A DNA stretch of 64,000 nucleotides, taken from an uncultured beta proteobacterium. GTDB lineage: Bacteria > Pseudomonadota > Gammaproteobacteria > Burkholderiales > Burkholderiaceae_C. The translations under genes and the position numbers were made by a program. Position 1 is the first letter of the stretch. Each line of letters opens with the position of its first letter. The notes beneath the pieces are model-generated. The model was not told where the DNA came from and did no database searches. It worked only from the letters and a program-made list of their open reading frames with translations. The stretch lies in the NCBI GenBank assembly GCA_903873485.1, contig CAIQOO010000101.1, positions 1 through 64,000 of the forward strand, read 5' to 3'. Positions 1 to 9,558 of the stretch are shown one piece after another.

Positions 1-299
1 CAAAAAGTCATCATTGTTAATTTATAAAATAATCATTAGTTTTCATATAACGATATGATGCCAAAGAACTAAATATTTAGGATGTATAACTTGATCAGTT
101 GAAGTATCTACATGTATCTATATCACGATAAGTCATCTATAAGCCATTGGTAATAATTTTATGCCGACATCTCCTCCGCAAATGGTTGATTTATAAATAG
201 AAGTAAAAACTGAATACGTTTTCAGACAGAGTGCGTCGTGTCGTTGAAACTGCTGTTTGCATAACCAAAGAATAGACCAAAAGCGATCATTTGAAGTTG

Positions 300-1532
300 T
301 CAATGCGCTACCGCAGTCGCGGCAGCCAGGGTGCGCAGCAATGCCAGGTTCACATCTTCCAGATCAAACCCGTGGCATTCACACAGGGCCTCGGTGGCGG
401 TGTTGCTGCCGGGGCACTCCAGCGCAGCCGCCATCGCCAGATAGGGCCAGTACGGCCCGTCATGGCTGAGCAGCGCGGTGTTGACGCGCTCCGACAATGG
501 CAAGCTGGCGAGGGCATCTGCCAGTGGCTCGCCCAGCAGCAGATCAATTTGCGACAGCAGGCCGCATAAATACAGCTCGCGCTTGAGCGCATCACCCTCA
601 CCGGCATCCAGCAATTCCGCCATCAAACGAGCGCGCAGCGTCATGCCATGGCGAATGGGCTGCAGGTTCAGGTCGCTGCCGCCGACATGCCGCATTTGCT
701 CTTGCAGCCAGCTCTTGACACGGCCCAGGCCCAGCACCATCAGCCCTGGGCGTAAGGCATCCACTTCGCGGCGCAGGCCGACTCCGGCCGAGTTGATAAA
801 ACGCAAAAACCGATAGGCCAGCAGGGCATCCTGGCCCATAAGCTGCTCGATTTGCTCCATCGCCGCGTCGGCATCAATGGCCCGGACAAGCTGCGTCATG
901 ACGGCATGGTCAGGCTGAATGCGGGTTTGACGGTAGCCATGCAGTACATCTTCCACCGGCCAGCCGAGCAGCGTCGCACCCTGCTGGTTCAGGCAGTGAT
1001 CGGCCAGCACCCGGCTTGCCACCGCCTGGTAGATTTGGCCGCGTTGCACCGGGCTGACTGAAACCGGCCCGGCATCATGGCCCCGGTTTTGACGCAAGGC
1101 GATGCGCAAGGCGGCCAGCGCGTCGTCGGTGCTCAGGGTCAGGATGCTTTGCGAAAAGCAGCCGGCATAAGCCGCCTTGCAGTGGCTGCCGGGTTCGCCC
1201 CGCCAGACCAGTGACAGGCCGCGTTGCTGAGCGCGCATCACGCGCTGGGCCATGCCATGCTCCTGCAACAGCGCATCCGTGACCTCGATGCGTGCCAGTT
1301 TGGCCGGGCTCAAATCGAGCAAGCCGGCCAGCAGACTGGCGGATGGCGTTGCCAGCAGCAGCGGCGCTGCCCGCAGCGGCCATATGTCGCCCAGGCTGGC
1401 CAACAGGTGACTGGCGTCAATGGCACTGCCCTGGTGTGGCGCCAGTTCAAGCCGCACACCGGCCACTTGGCGCTGCACGTTCCAGAGCAACTGGCAGCCC
1501 AGCGCGACATGGTGCAAAACGCCAGCAGTCAT
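300..1532 (-). CDS. HDOD domain protein, possibly with a degenerate EAL-like N-terminus
   Basis: 410 aa ORF; central region (MEQIEQLMGQDALLAYRFLRFINSAGVGLRREVDALRPGLMVLGLGRVKSWL) is typical of HDOD domains; directly follows flgL on the same strand. Confidence 0.8.
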   Translation of the reverse strand: MTAGVLHHVALGCQLLWNVQRQVAGVRLELAPHQGSAIDASHLLASLGDIWPLRAAPLLLATPSASLLAGLLDLSPAKLARIEVTDALLQEHGMAQRVMRAQQRGLSLVWRGEPGSHCKAAYAGCFSQSILTLSTDDALAALRIALRQNRGHDAGPVSVSPVQRGQIYQAVASRVLADHCLNQQGATLLGWPVEDVLHGYRQTRIQPDHAVMTQLVRAIDADAAMEQIEQLMGQDALLAYRFLRFINSAGVGLRREVDALRPGLMVLGLGRVKSWLQEQMRHVGGSDLNLQPIRHGMTLRARLMAELLDAGEGDALKRELYLCGLLSQIDLLLGEPLADALASLPLSERVNTALLSHDGPYWPYLAMAAALECPGSNTATEALCECHGFDLEDVNLALLRTLAAATAVAH

Positions 1533-1536
1533 GGCA

Positions 1537-2898
1537 TTAACTGATGAAGTTAAAGAGTGACAGCTTCTGGATTTGCGCGTAAGTCTGGAGCGCTGCCGAG
1601 TAGCCGGTTTGCTGATTCTGGAAGTCCGAGATGCCTTTCACCATGTCGAGGTCTTCGGCGCGGGAACGGTTGTCTTCCATTTGAATGCTGCGCTTTTCCT
1701 GGTTGCCCGAAATGCGGTCAGCGCGGTTGAGCAACTCGCCGGCCTGGCCGCGCACGTTGGAGACACGCTCCATGCCAATGTCGATGTTGTGCAGCGCCTG
1801 GCTAACGGCCTGGGTTGAGGCGTTGTTGTTGACGGCCACGCCAATATCGCGAATCGCATCGTCCATGACGCTGAAGATGCTCGGGCTGGAGTCGATGGTC
1901 ACTGTGTCCCCCAATTTGGGCGTGCCCGTGATCGTGAACGCTAGGCCGGGTATGCCGGTTTCTCCCGGTGTAATGAAGTTGGCTGCATCAGGTACCTTGA
2001 TGCTGGTACCGGTTGGGTAGCTGTTCGTTACAGGTGAGACGATCGCTGGCGTTGTGCCACCAGACACAGGTGGTGTTTCGGTGATGTTGTAAATGACGGT
2101 GGTCGTACCGGGCACGGTGGTGGTGTCCACAGAAGTAAATGCCAGAGTGTATTTGGGGTAAGGCACATTAGCGGGCGGAGCAACGGCTTGTGCTGCGGTG
2201 GCGATGGCTGAGACGATGGCACTGTCGGTGATCACCACGTTGTCAGTAATCAGGGTGCGGTCGGGGCTGATCAGGCCATCGACGGGGTTGGTGACTATGG
2301 CATTGAAAGTGCCGTCGCGGGCCGGCTGGTGCATGAATGCGCTGTCGCCGTCCAGGGTAAATGGAATGCTCACGGCGCTGGCGGCTGACTGGCCGGGCAG
2401 ACCATTAAATGTGTAGTCCGGTGCCGTTGCCTGCGGCCCGACAAAGGGGGTCAAGGCGCTGCCGAGCGCGTTGAACAGGGGTAGCCCGCTGGTATCTTTG
2501 GTGTTGGCCAAGGCAAAAACCTGGTCGCGCAGGCCCTGCATTTCGATGGCGATGGTGTGGCGCTCGGCACCGCTATGCACACCATTGCCAGCGCTGACCA
2601 CCAGTTCACGAAATCTGTGTAGGGCATCGGTGACGTCGCCTAGGGTGCTTTCTGCCTGGGTGATGGCGGTGCGCTGCGACTCCAGCGCACGCTGGTCGGT
2701 GGCAATCCGGCTGATGCGGGTCAAGGCCCGCTCGGCAATGGCGGCACTGGTGGGGTCGTCGCTGGCACGCACCACGCGCTTGCCAGAAGTCAGGTTTTCT
2801 TGCAGGCCAGACAGGGCCGCCTGCCGCGCGGTGACGGTGCGTATCGCGTTGTCGTAAGTGTTGGCAGAGCCGAGTCGTGCCGTGGAGAGTGTTGCCAT
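1537..2898 (-). CDS. flgL: flagellar hook-associated protein 3 FlgL
   Basis: flagellin-like N-terminus (LSGLQENLTSGKRVVRASDDPTSAAIAERAL) and C-terminus; follows flgK. Confidence 0.93.
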   Translation of the reverse strand: MATLSTARLGSANTYDNAIRTVTARQAALSGLQENLTSGKRVVRASDDPTSAAIAERALTRISRIATDQRALESQRTAITQAESTLGDVTDALHRFRELVVSAGNGVHSGAERHTIAIEMQGLRDQVFALANTKDTSGLPLFNALGSALTPFVGPQATAPDYTFNGLPGQSAASAVSIPFTLDGDSAFMHQPARDGTFNAIVTNPVDGLISPDRTLITDNVVITDSAIVSAIATAAQAVAPPANVPYPKYTLAFTSVDTTTVPGTTTVIYNITETPPVSGGTTPAIVSPVTNSYPTGTSIKVPDAANFITPGETGIPGLAFTITGTPKLGDTVTIDSSPSIFSVMDDAIRDIGVAVNNNASTQAVSQALHNIDIGMERVSNVRGQAGELLNRADRISGNQEKRSIQMEDNRSRAEDLDMVKGISDFQNQQTGYSAALQTYAQIQKLSLFNFIS

Positions 2899-2921
2899 GA
2901 TGAGGACTCCTGCGCTTGATG

Positions 2922-4994
2922 TTAGCGACTCATGGTTTGAATCAGGGTGTCAAAGATGCCCTGTGCAATCTGAATCATTTTGGCTGAAGCTTGATAGGCC
3001 TGCTGGAATTGCAGCAGTTTGGCGGCTTCTTCGTCCAGATTCACCCCCGAGATACCGGTTCGGTCTTTTTCCAGATTGGCTGCAATGGTGCCCGATACCT
3101 CGGCGGTGTAATTGGCGCTTTGGGTGCGGATGCCGATCTGCGAGATCAGGCTGGCATAACCATCGGTCAGCGCTGAGCCATCAAACATGGCGACATCGCG
3201 CAGGTTCATCATGGCACTGGCGTTGCCCGAGTTGAGCTTCAGGTTGATATTGTTGTTGTGCGGCAGGAGGGTGACTGGGTCAAGCGAGTTGTCCTTGATG
3301 CCAAATACCGTGAACGTGTCACCTGCTTTGGGTGCTCCTTGAAGCACCAGCGACCACTCAGTCAGGGGCGCAGTGGCCGGGATAGTGCCCTCAATGGCTT
3401 GTCCGGACGTGTAAACGAAGGCCGTGGTGTTGGGCGGGATTTCATCGCTGCGGGTAAAACTGTTGGCCCCGGTAAAGGTCAGCACGACCGGGGTGGCGGT
3501 GGTTTCAACCGTCGGCGGGTTGGTGCGGGCCTGCAAACTGGCAAGTTGCAGGCTACCGGTGTTGGTGGTGCCCATTTTTCCGGCCACCGGGCTGGCCACG
3601 GCCAGCGCCCGTGGGCTGGCAAACTCGGAACTGATGTTGCTGGCCGAGGTGCTAAAGGGTTTCAGCAAAAAGCGGTCACCAGCGACCACCAGCGTTAATG
3701 GAGCCGTGGAAAATTTCAAACCGTCAAACCCGGTTCCGGTATAAGGCCCGGCGACTGGATCGGTTGCGGTCTGAAATAAAAACGTGCCGGTGGCAGATGC
3801 ATAGGTGAACTGGATGGGTGTCTGATCAGAGCGTCGCGTGATGTTGCCGGCTGCGTTCGAGGTGAAATTGACTTCGTAGTCCGACGCTGCAAACTTTGTG
3901 ACATCGCTGATATCGGCAATCGACAGTGTCAGGTCGTAGTTGGTACTGTTTGCCGGAGTCGGTTTCAACACAGTCGCTGCACCAAATACATTCAAGACAC
4001 CGGTTGTCGTCGGCGTGAACAAATTTCCCCCCACATTGCCATCCAGATCCAGCCCCAGCTTGTGCTGCTCGTTCATGCTGGTGCTGACTGCCAGGGTGTA
4101 GCGCCCCAGCAGGTTGCGGGCTTCACCCATGTCTGCGTTCTGGAACCGCAGCATCCCCGGCACCTCACCACCGCCGAGGACGTTTTCATCCATCATCACG
4201 CTTTGCCCGCTGCGGGTCAGGGTCAACTTGGCCTTGAGGGGGTCACCAAAGTCGTCGCTGGTCAAACTGAGTTTGGCGACCGAGGTACCCAGCACCAGCG
4301 ATTGACTGCCACCGATGAAAATGCCCACCGTGCCATCGGTGGCCGGGATCGAGGTGGTCTGGATGTACTGGTTCAGCTCACGCACCATTTGATCGCGCTG
4401 GTCGAGCAAGTCGTTGGGCGGCTGCCCATTGCCCTGGACGCGTGCAATTTTGTCATTGACCAAGGCAATGCTGTCGGCCAGCGTGTTGATGGAATTGAAC
4501 TTGTTGTTGAGTTCCAGCGTCACGCCAGCCTGCAGATCATCGAGGCTGACAGAGGTGTTGCGAATGCGCAGGGCGGTTTCATTGACACGGGTCAAGGCCG
4601 CAGTGCGCGCCGTCATGTCGGTCGGTGCGCTTGCCACATCAGAAAACGAATTGAGCATGTCGCTCACTGCTGCACCGAGGCCGCTGGCACCGCCTTGAAA
4701 CAGGGTCTCAAGCTGCCTTAGCTTGTCAGCACGCGCTGTGTCGCCTGAACTGATGGCACCCGCCAGGGCGGACTGGCGGGTTAAAAATTCACTGTAAGTT
4801 CGCGCGATGGTGGCAACTTCGACCCCCTTGCCAATGTAGCCGGCACCGGTGAATTGTCCCGGCACGGTTTGCAATGCCACCGATTGGCGCGAATAGCCCG
4901 GCGTGTTGACGTTGGCAATGTTGTTGCCCGCCGTTTGCAGCGCCGTCTGATTGGCCATCAGTGCCCGGGCACCGACGTTGAGCAGACCGCTCAT
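2922..4994 (-). CDS. flgK: flagellar hook-associated protein FlgK
   Basis: N-term MSGLLNVGARALMANQTALQTAGNNIANVNTPGYSRQ; C-term GVNLDEEAAKLLQFQQAYQASAKMIQ. Confidence 0.97.
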   Translation of the reverse strand: MSGLLNVGARALMANQTALQTAGNNIANVNTPGYSRQSVALQTVPGQFTGAGYIGKGVEVATIARTYSEFLTRQSALAGAISSGDTARADKLRQLETLFQGGASGLGAAVSDMLNSFSDVASAPTDMTARTAALTRVNETALRIRNTSVSLDDLQAGVTLELNNKFNSINTLADSIALVNDKIARVQGNGQPPNDLLDQRDQMVRELNQYIQTTSIPATDGTVGIFIGGSQSLVLGTSVAKLSLTSDDFGDPLKAKLTLTRSGQSVMMDENVLGGGEVPGMLRFQNADMGEARNLLGRYTLAVSTSMNEQHKLGLDLDGNVGGNLFTPTTTGVLNVFGAATVLKPTPANSTNYDLTLSIADISDVTKFAASDYEVNFTSNAAGNITRRSDQTPIQFTYASATGTFLFQTATDPVAGPYTGTGFDGLKFSTAPLTLVVAGDRFLLKPFSTSASNISSEFASPRALAVASPVAGKMGTTNTGSLQLASLQARTNPPTVETTATPVVLTFTGANSFTRSDEIPPNTTAFVYTSGQAIEGTIPATAPLTEWSLVLQGAPKAGDTFTVFGIKDNSLDPVTLLPHNNNINLKLNSGNASAMMNLRDVAMFDGSALTDGYASLISQIGIRTQSANYTAEVSGTIAANLEKDRTGISGVNLDEEAAKLLQFQQAYQASAKMIQIAQGIFDTLIQTMSR

Positions 4995-5926
4995 GTGCGC
5001 TGGGCCAGCACCGTCGTCCGCTGCTGCAGACGCTGCGTGGTCTCAATGGCGCGACTCAGCTTGGCCGCATAGTTGGGGTCGGTGGCATAGCCGGCCTTTT
5101 GCAGACTGCTGGCAAAGGCCTGGGCCGAGCCGGTCTGCTCGCTGACTTTGGCGTAGCGCGGCGATTCGGTGATCAGCCGGGCGTAGTCGCGAAACGATTC
5201 GTCGTAAGAGTCGTAAGCGCGAAACTTGGCGACCTGCTTTTTCGCCACGCCGTTGACATATTCGGTGGTCGTGACCTCGGCCACCTTGCCGGTCCAACCG
5301 GCACCGGCCTTGATGCCAAACAGGTTGTACGACGGCTGACCCCCGGCCTTTTTGATTTCGAACTTACCCCAGCCGGTTTCATGTCCGGCTTGCCCGACCA
5401 TGAAACTGGCTGGAATGCCGGACTCTTTTTCGATGCGGGCAGCAGCTTCAGTGTGGCGCTCGACAAAACCGCTTTGGCTCAAGGTCGGTTTCGGCGCGTT
5501 GGTCGTACTGGCGGCGCTGTTGGCACTGTAGGCGGCCAGCGAAGCGGCTTTGCCCAGCGCGCTGATGGGCCGGGCTGGCTTGGGGCTGGTTGCCGCCGCA
5601 TCGGGCAGCGCAACACCCATTTGACGCGACAACTGGGCGGCAATCAAATCCGACAGGCCACCTGGCCGGCCCGACATCTGCACGGCAAATTGCTGGTCCA
5701 GCAGGTCGGCACCCAGATCGCCGCCGGGGCTGTCCAACATGCCAGACTTCATGGTGGCTTCGCGCATGCTCTTGATGAGTTCGCGCATGAACAGCGACTC
5801 AAACTGTTTGGCGGTTTCCCGGATCGCCGCTGGCGAATCCTGCCCGGCCTGCAGTTTCAATTTGCCCAGCGACCCGGCATCGGCCGCCAGCGCATTCGAC
5901 ACGCTGCTGGTTTGGCCGAGGCTCAT
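4991..5926 (-). CDS. flgJ: flagellar rod assembly protein / peptidoglycan hydrolase FlgJ
   Basis: rod-binding N-terminus (AKQFESLFMRELIKSMREATMKSGMLDSPGGDLGADLLDQQFAVQMS) plus glucosaminidase domain (GIPASFMVGQAGHETGWGK). Confidence 0.96.
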   Translation of the reverse strand: MSLGQTSSVSNALAADAGSLGKLKLQAGQDSPAAIRETAKQFESLFMRELIKSMREATMKSGMLDSPGGDLGADLLDQQFAVQMSGRPGGLSDLIAAQLSRQMGVALPDAAATSPKPARPISALGKAASLAAYSANSAASTTNAPKPTLSQSGFVERHTEAAARIEKESGIPASFMVGQAGHETGWGKFEIKKAGGQPSYNLFGIKAGAGWTGKVAEVTTTEYVNGVAKKQVAKFRAYDSYDESFRDYARLITESPRYAKVSEQTGSAQAFASSLQKAGYATDPNYAAKLSRAIETTQRLQQRTTVLAQRT

Positions 5927-7086
5927 CAGATCACCTCCAGCTCGGCATGGAGTGCGCCGGCTGCCTTGATCGCCTGCAAAATGGCCAGCAAGTCTTGCGG
6001 TGTGGCACCCAGCGAATTCAGGGCGCGCACCACATCGGCGAGCTGCGGCGCAGCGGGGAGTTGAATCAGCATGCCCGGCTCTTGCCGGATCTGGATGTCA
6101 GACTTTTCCGTGACGGTGGTTTGTCCGCCAGAGAGTGCATTGGGCTGGCTGACACTCGGCGTGGTGCTGATGCTGATCGACAAGTTGCCGTGCGCCACGG
6201 CACAGGCACCCAGCGTCACGGCCTGGTTCATTACGATCGAACCGGTGCGCGAATTGACCACCACCTTGGCCGAAGGCACGGATGACTCCAGCGGCAACTC
6301 TTCCAGTTCGGCCATAAAGGTCACCCTGGCATCTGGCTCGCCGGGGGCGTTGACCTTGATCGTGCGGCCATCAAGCGCTTGCGCCGAGCCGGCACCAAAT
6401 TTGGCATTGATGGCCTGCGCCACGCGCCGGGCGGTCTGAAAATCAGAGGCTTCCAGTCCGAGCGTGATGCTGGTGCCCTCCTGCAATGGCGTTGGAACGC
6501 TACGTTCTACCTGGGCGCCGCCGGGAATGCGCCCGGCGCTCAGGTGGTTGACCTGCACTTTGCTGCCACCGGCGGCGGCACCGGCACCGGCCACCACCAG
6601 ATTGCCCTGGGCAATGGCATAAATCTCGCCATCGGCACCTTTGAGCGGGGTTGCAATCAGCGTGCCGCCCTTGAGCGACTTCGAGTTGCCGACCGAAGAA
6701 ACATTCACGTCAATCGCCTGGCCAGGCCGGGCAAAGGCGGGCAAGCCGGCGGTGACCAGCACGGCAGCCACATTCTTGAGTTGCAGTTTGGAGACCGCAT
6801 CGACCGGCAGGGTGATGCCAAGCTGCTGCAAATAGTTCGTCATGCCCTGGGAGGTGTAAGGCATCTGGGTGGTTTGGTCACCGGTGCCGTCAAGCCCCAC
6901 CACCAGGCCAAAACCGGTCAACTGGTTGCTGCGCACGCCTTCAACGGCTGCCACCTCCTTGATGCGCACGGCCTGGGCCGGTGGCGGGAATGCCGCCCCC
7001 AGCAAGGCCAGCGCCAGCAGCAGCAATGAAAGACAGGCGTGAAGCCGGTGCTGGCTGGGCTTTGGTGTGTTGGTTGAATCGTGCAT
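5926..7086 (-). CDS. flgI: flagellar P-ring protein FlgI
   Basis: RIKEVAAVEGVRSNQLTGFGLVVGLDGTGDQT; signal peptide; FlgI family. Confidence 0.97.
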   Translation of the reverse strand: MHDSTNTPKPSQHRLHACLSLLLLALALLGAAFPPPAQAVRIKEVAAVEGVRSNQLTGFGLVVGLDGTGDQTTQMPYTSQGMTNYLQQLGITLPVDAVSKLQLKNVAAVLVTAGLPAFARPGQAIDVNVSSVGNSKSLKGGTLIATPLKGADGEIYAIAQGNLVVAGAGAAAGGSKVQVNHLSAGRIPGGAQVERSVPTPLQEGTSITLGLEASDFQTARRVAQAINAKFGAGSAQALDGRTIKVNAPGEPDARVTFMAELEELPLESSVPSAKVVVNSRTGSIVMNQAVTLGACAVAHGNLSISISTTPSVSQPNALSGGQTTVTEKSDIQIRQEPGMLIQLPAAPQLADVVRALNSLGATPQDLLAILQAIKAAGALHAELEVI

Positions 7087-7159
7087 TTGGTTTACCCCTC
7101 GGCACGATTCTGCGCAACTTGATCACGACAGAAAGAAAAATAAGCAGCAGAAAAGCCCG

Positions 7160-7528
7160 CTATCTGTCCGTGTTGCAATCTGCTCCAGCGATCGCCCCCA
7201 CCCGCGCCGAAACCTCGTCCATCAGCGCCTGTGGGCAGGCCTCTTTGAACCTGGCTTTGCGTTGCCGCCAATCAAGCGCTTTGAGCTGATGGCAATGGAC
7301 GGCACCTTGGGTCTCCAGCCCCAGCCCCATCAAGGTGACAACGGTGCCATAGGTCCGCGATGAGGCTGCGGCCCCCTGGGAAATCGGGCACACCATTGCC
7401 AGCCCTTGCGCATTGAACAGCTTGCTGCTGATGACCAGGCCAAAATGCGGCCCCTGCATCTCTCGCCCGGCCGCCGGGTCAAACTCCAGATGCACAATGT
7501 CGCCGCGTTGGGGCACATACGCCATCAC
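7160..7528 (-). CDS. MazF/PemK/ChpB-type endoribonuclease toxin
   Basis: 122 aa; VPQRGDIVHLEFDPAAGREMQGPHFGLVISSKLFNAQGLAMVCPISQG matches the MazF/PemK fold; 4-bp overlap with the upstream antitoxin ORF. Confidence 0.92.
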   Translation of the reverse strand: MMAYVPQRGDIVHLEFDPAAGREMQGPHFGLVISSKLFNAQGLAMVCPISQGAAASSRTYGTVVTLMGLGLETQGAVHCHQLKALDWRQRKARFKEACPQALMDEVSARVGAIAGADCNTDR

Positions 7529-7770
7529 CCGACCTCCAAGCCAACTGCCGGCATTTCTTCCCAGCCCTCAACCCGGGGCAGGCCATCCGGCATTTCCGCC
7601 ATCAGATCAGCTAATTTGTAACGTGGCTTGGACGGTGCTTGAACCGTCATTGTTTCGCCCGCAAGGTGTAGTTCAACCTGTGAACCATCGAACAAGCCGT
7701 TTTGATCAACAAAAGCCTTGGGAACGGTCATCACCAACGACCCCCCGGCTCGGCGCAGCGATTGCAGCAT
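7525..7770 (-). CDS. MazE/ChpS-type antitoxin (AbrB/SpoVT fold)
   Basis: 81 aa; MLQSLRRAGGSLVMTVPKAFVDQNGLFDGSQVELHLAGETMTV; overlaps the mazF-like ORF. Confidence 0.9.
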   Translation of the reverse strand: MLQSLRRAGGSLVMTVPKAFVDQNGLFDGSQVELHLAGETMTVQAPSKPRYKLADLMAEMPDGLPRVEGWEEMPAVGLEVG

Positions 7771-7893
7771 GGCAATACTCCTCTGGGCTAAAAAGTGCTA
7801 TTTTAGTAGGATAATTAACGAATGGGCGAGTGGCAATCCCTCATGGCCCAACCTGCGTCAACCAGGTTGTAAGGTGATTTCCAAGAATAAAAA

Positions 7894-8619
7894 TCAGAAC
7901 GGCAGAAAGCTGAAAAAGAACCGTGTTAACCAACCAACTGTCTGCGCTTCGGCCTGCGCTCCCCGGCCTTTGGACTCCATGCGGGCATTGGCCACCTGGG
8001 TTGAGTTGATCAAATTGCCCGGCTGGATCAGGCGCGGGTCAATCGTGCCCGAAAAGCGCATCACATCGACATTCTGATTCACGCCGATTTGCTTGTCGCC
8101 TGCCACCACCAGGTGGCCGTTGGGCAGCACCTCGACCACGGTGGCGGTGATGCTGCCGTAAAAGGTGTTGGCGCTCTCGGTTCCGCCCTTGCCGGAAAAG
8201 TCGCTTTCTGAGGATGTGCCGATACCGGCCTTCAGGTTCGCCAGATCCATCGGTGAAAGAAGCGGAAACGCGCTGATGCTGGCAGCGCCAGAACTGGTGC
8301 GGTTAGCCGTCGATTTGGACACCTGACTGGCGGTGACTTTTTCGACAATCTGAATGGTGACCATGTCACCGACCAGACGGGCACGGGTGTCTTCAAACGC
8401 CGGACGGTAAGAGGCTTTTTGAAACAGGCTGCCGGTGGCGGGTCCCTTGGCGGCGCGGGGTGGGGCCAGCGGTTCGGCCTGAGCCGGTTCCGGAAACTCC
8501 ACCGCCACGGTTTGCGGCAGCGACGAGCAGCCACTGCCAATTATGGATAAAAACACCGTCAAACCCAATAGGAACAAGCGCTGACAGCTATTTTTATTAT
8601 AGCTATTGAATGGCTTCAT
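7894..8619 (-). CDS. flgH: flagellar L-ring lipoprotein FlgH
   Basis: lipobox IGSGC; GTIDPRLIQPGNLINSTQVANARMESKGRG; FlgH family. Confidence 0.96.
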   Translation of the reverse strand: MKPFNSYNKNSCQRLFLLGLTVFLSIIGSGCSSLPQTVAVEFPEPAQAEPLAPPRAAKGPATGSLFQKASYRPAFEDTRARLVGDMVTIQIVEKVTASQVSKSTANRTSSGAASISAFPLLSPMDLANLKAGIGTSSESDFSGKGGTESANTFYGSITATVVEVLPNGHLVVAGDKQIGVNQNVDVMRFSGTIDPRLIQPGNLINSTQVANARMESKGRGAQAEAQTVGWLTRFFFSFLPF

Positions 8620-8649
8620 GAGACACCTTAAAAGTTAACGTAAAACACC

Positions 8650-8720
8650 ACCGTTCGTGGTGAGCTTGTCGAACCACAGCCTTGATAGAAAAGCCCTTCG
8701 ACAAGCTCAGGGCGAACGGT
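8650..8720. repeat. REP-like doublet (inverted pair of short palindromes) between flgH and flgG
   Basis: accgttcgtggtgagcttgtcgaacca ... cccttcgacaagctcagggcgaacggt; arms are inverted copies; each arm also carries its own small stem (TGGT/ACCA and CCCT/AGGG). Confidence 0.85.
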
Positions 8721-8754
8721 TTCATTATTCGGGGTGGTCGGCAGACCATGCAAG

Positions 8755-9537
8755 TTAGAGCTGAGCGAGCTTTTGCAGCATCTGATCGGAGGTCTGCACC
8801 GCTTTGGAATTCATTTCGTAGGCCCGCTGGGTCTGGATCATGGTGACCAGTTCCTGCACCACGTTGACGTTGGAAGTCTCGACAAACCCCTGCATCAGTG
8901 CGCCCATGCCGTCGGCACCTGGCGTACCGGCGGTGGGCTGGCCAGAGGCGGCGCTTTCGGCGTACAGGTTTTGCCCCAGCGGCGTCAGCCCCGCCGGGTT
9001 GATAAAGCGCGCCAGTGCAATGGTGCCAATGCCCTGCGGTGCCGTTTGTCCGGGAATGGTGGCGCTCACCGTGCCATCACCGGCAATGGTGACGGCGGTG
9101 GCGTTGGCCGGCACCGTCACGCCATTGGCAATCGGCAGTCCGGTGGCGGTGACCAGCGCACCCGCCGAGTTGATCTGGAACGAGCCATCGCGGGTGTAGC
9201 TGGTGGTGCCATCGGGCATGGTGACCTGAAAAAAACCGTCTCCCTGAACAGCGACATCAAGCTTGTTGCTGGTCTGCTGCAGGTTGCCTTGCGCAAACGA
9301 GCGGCTGGTGGCCACGGTACGCACGCCCAGTCCCACTTGCAGACCGGTCGGCAGGGTCGATTGCTCGGTGCTGTTGGCACCGACCTGGCGCAGGTTTTGG
9401 TACATCAAGTCTTCAAACACGGCGGTGGCGCGCTTGAAGCCGTTGGTTGACACATTGGCCAAATTGTTGGAGATCACGTCCAACTGCATTTGCTGGGCTT
9501 CCATGCCGGTTTTGGAGATCCACAGAGAGTTGATCAT
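8755..9537 (-). CDS. flgG: flagellar distal rod protein FlgG
   Basis: [36 protein letters not shown]. Confidence 0.97.
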   Translation of the reverse strand: MINSLWISKTGMEAQQMQLDVISNNLANVSTNGFKRATAVFEDLMYQNLRQVGANSTEQSTLPTGLQVGLGVRTVATSRSFAQGNLQQTSNKLDVAVQGDGFFQVTMPDGTTSYTRDGSFQINSAGALVTATGLPIANGVTVPANATAVTIAGDGTVSATIPGQTAPQGIGTIALARFINPAGLTPLGQNLYAESAASGQPTAGTPGADGMGALMQGFVETSNVNVVQELVTMIQTQRAYEMNSKAVQTSDQMLQKLAQL

Positions 9538-9558
9538 GGTGCTTGTCCTGTTAAAAAA

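Noticed and set aside
5099-6064. Long plus-strand ORF antisense to flgJ/flgI (321 aa), and similar antisense ORFs (49905-51596, 23053-24090)
   Set aside because: These lie opposite confidently identified genes in GC-rich DNA; the translations lack recognisable domains and are typical shadow ORFs.
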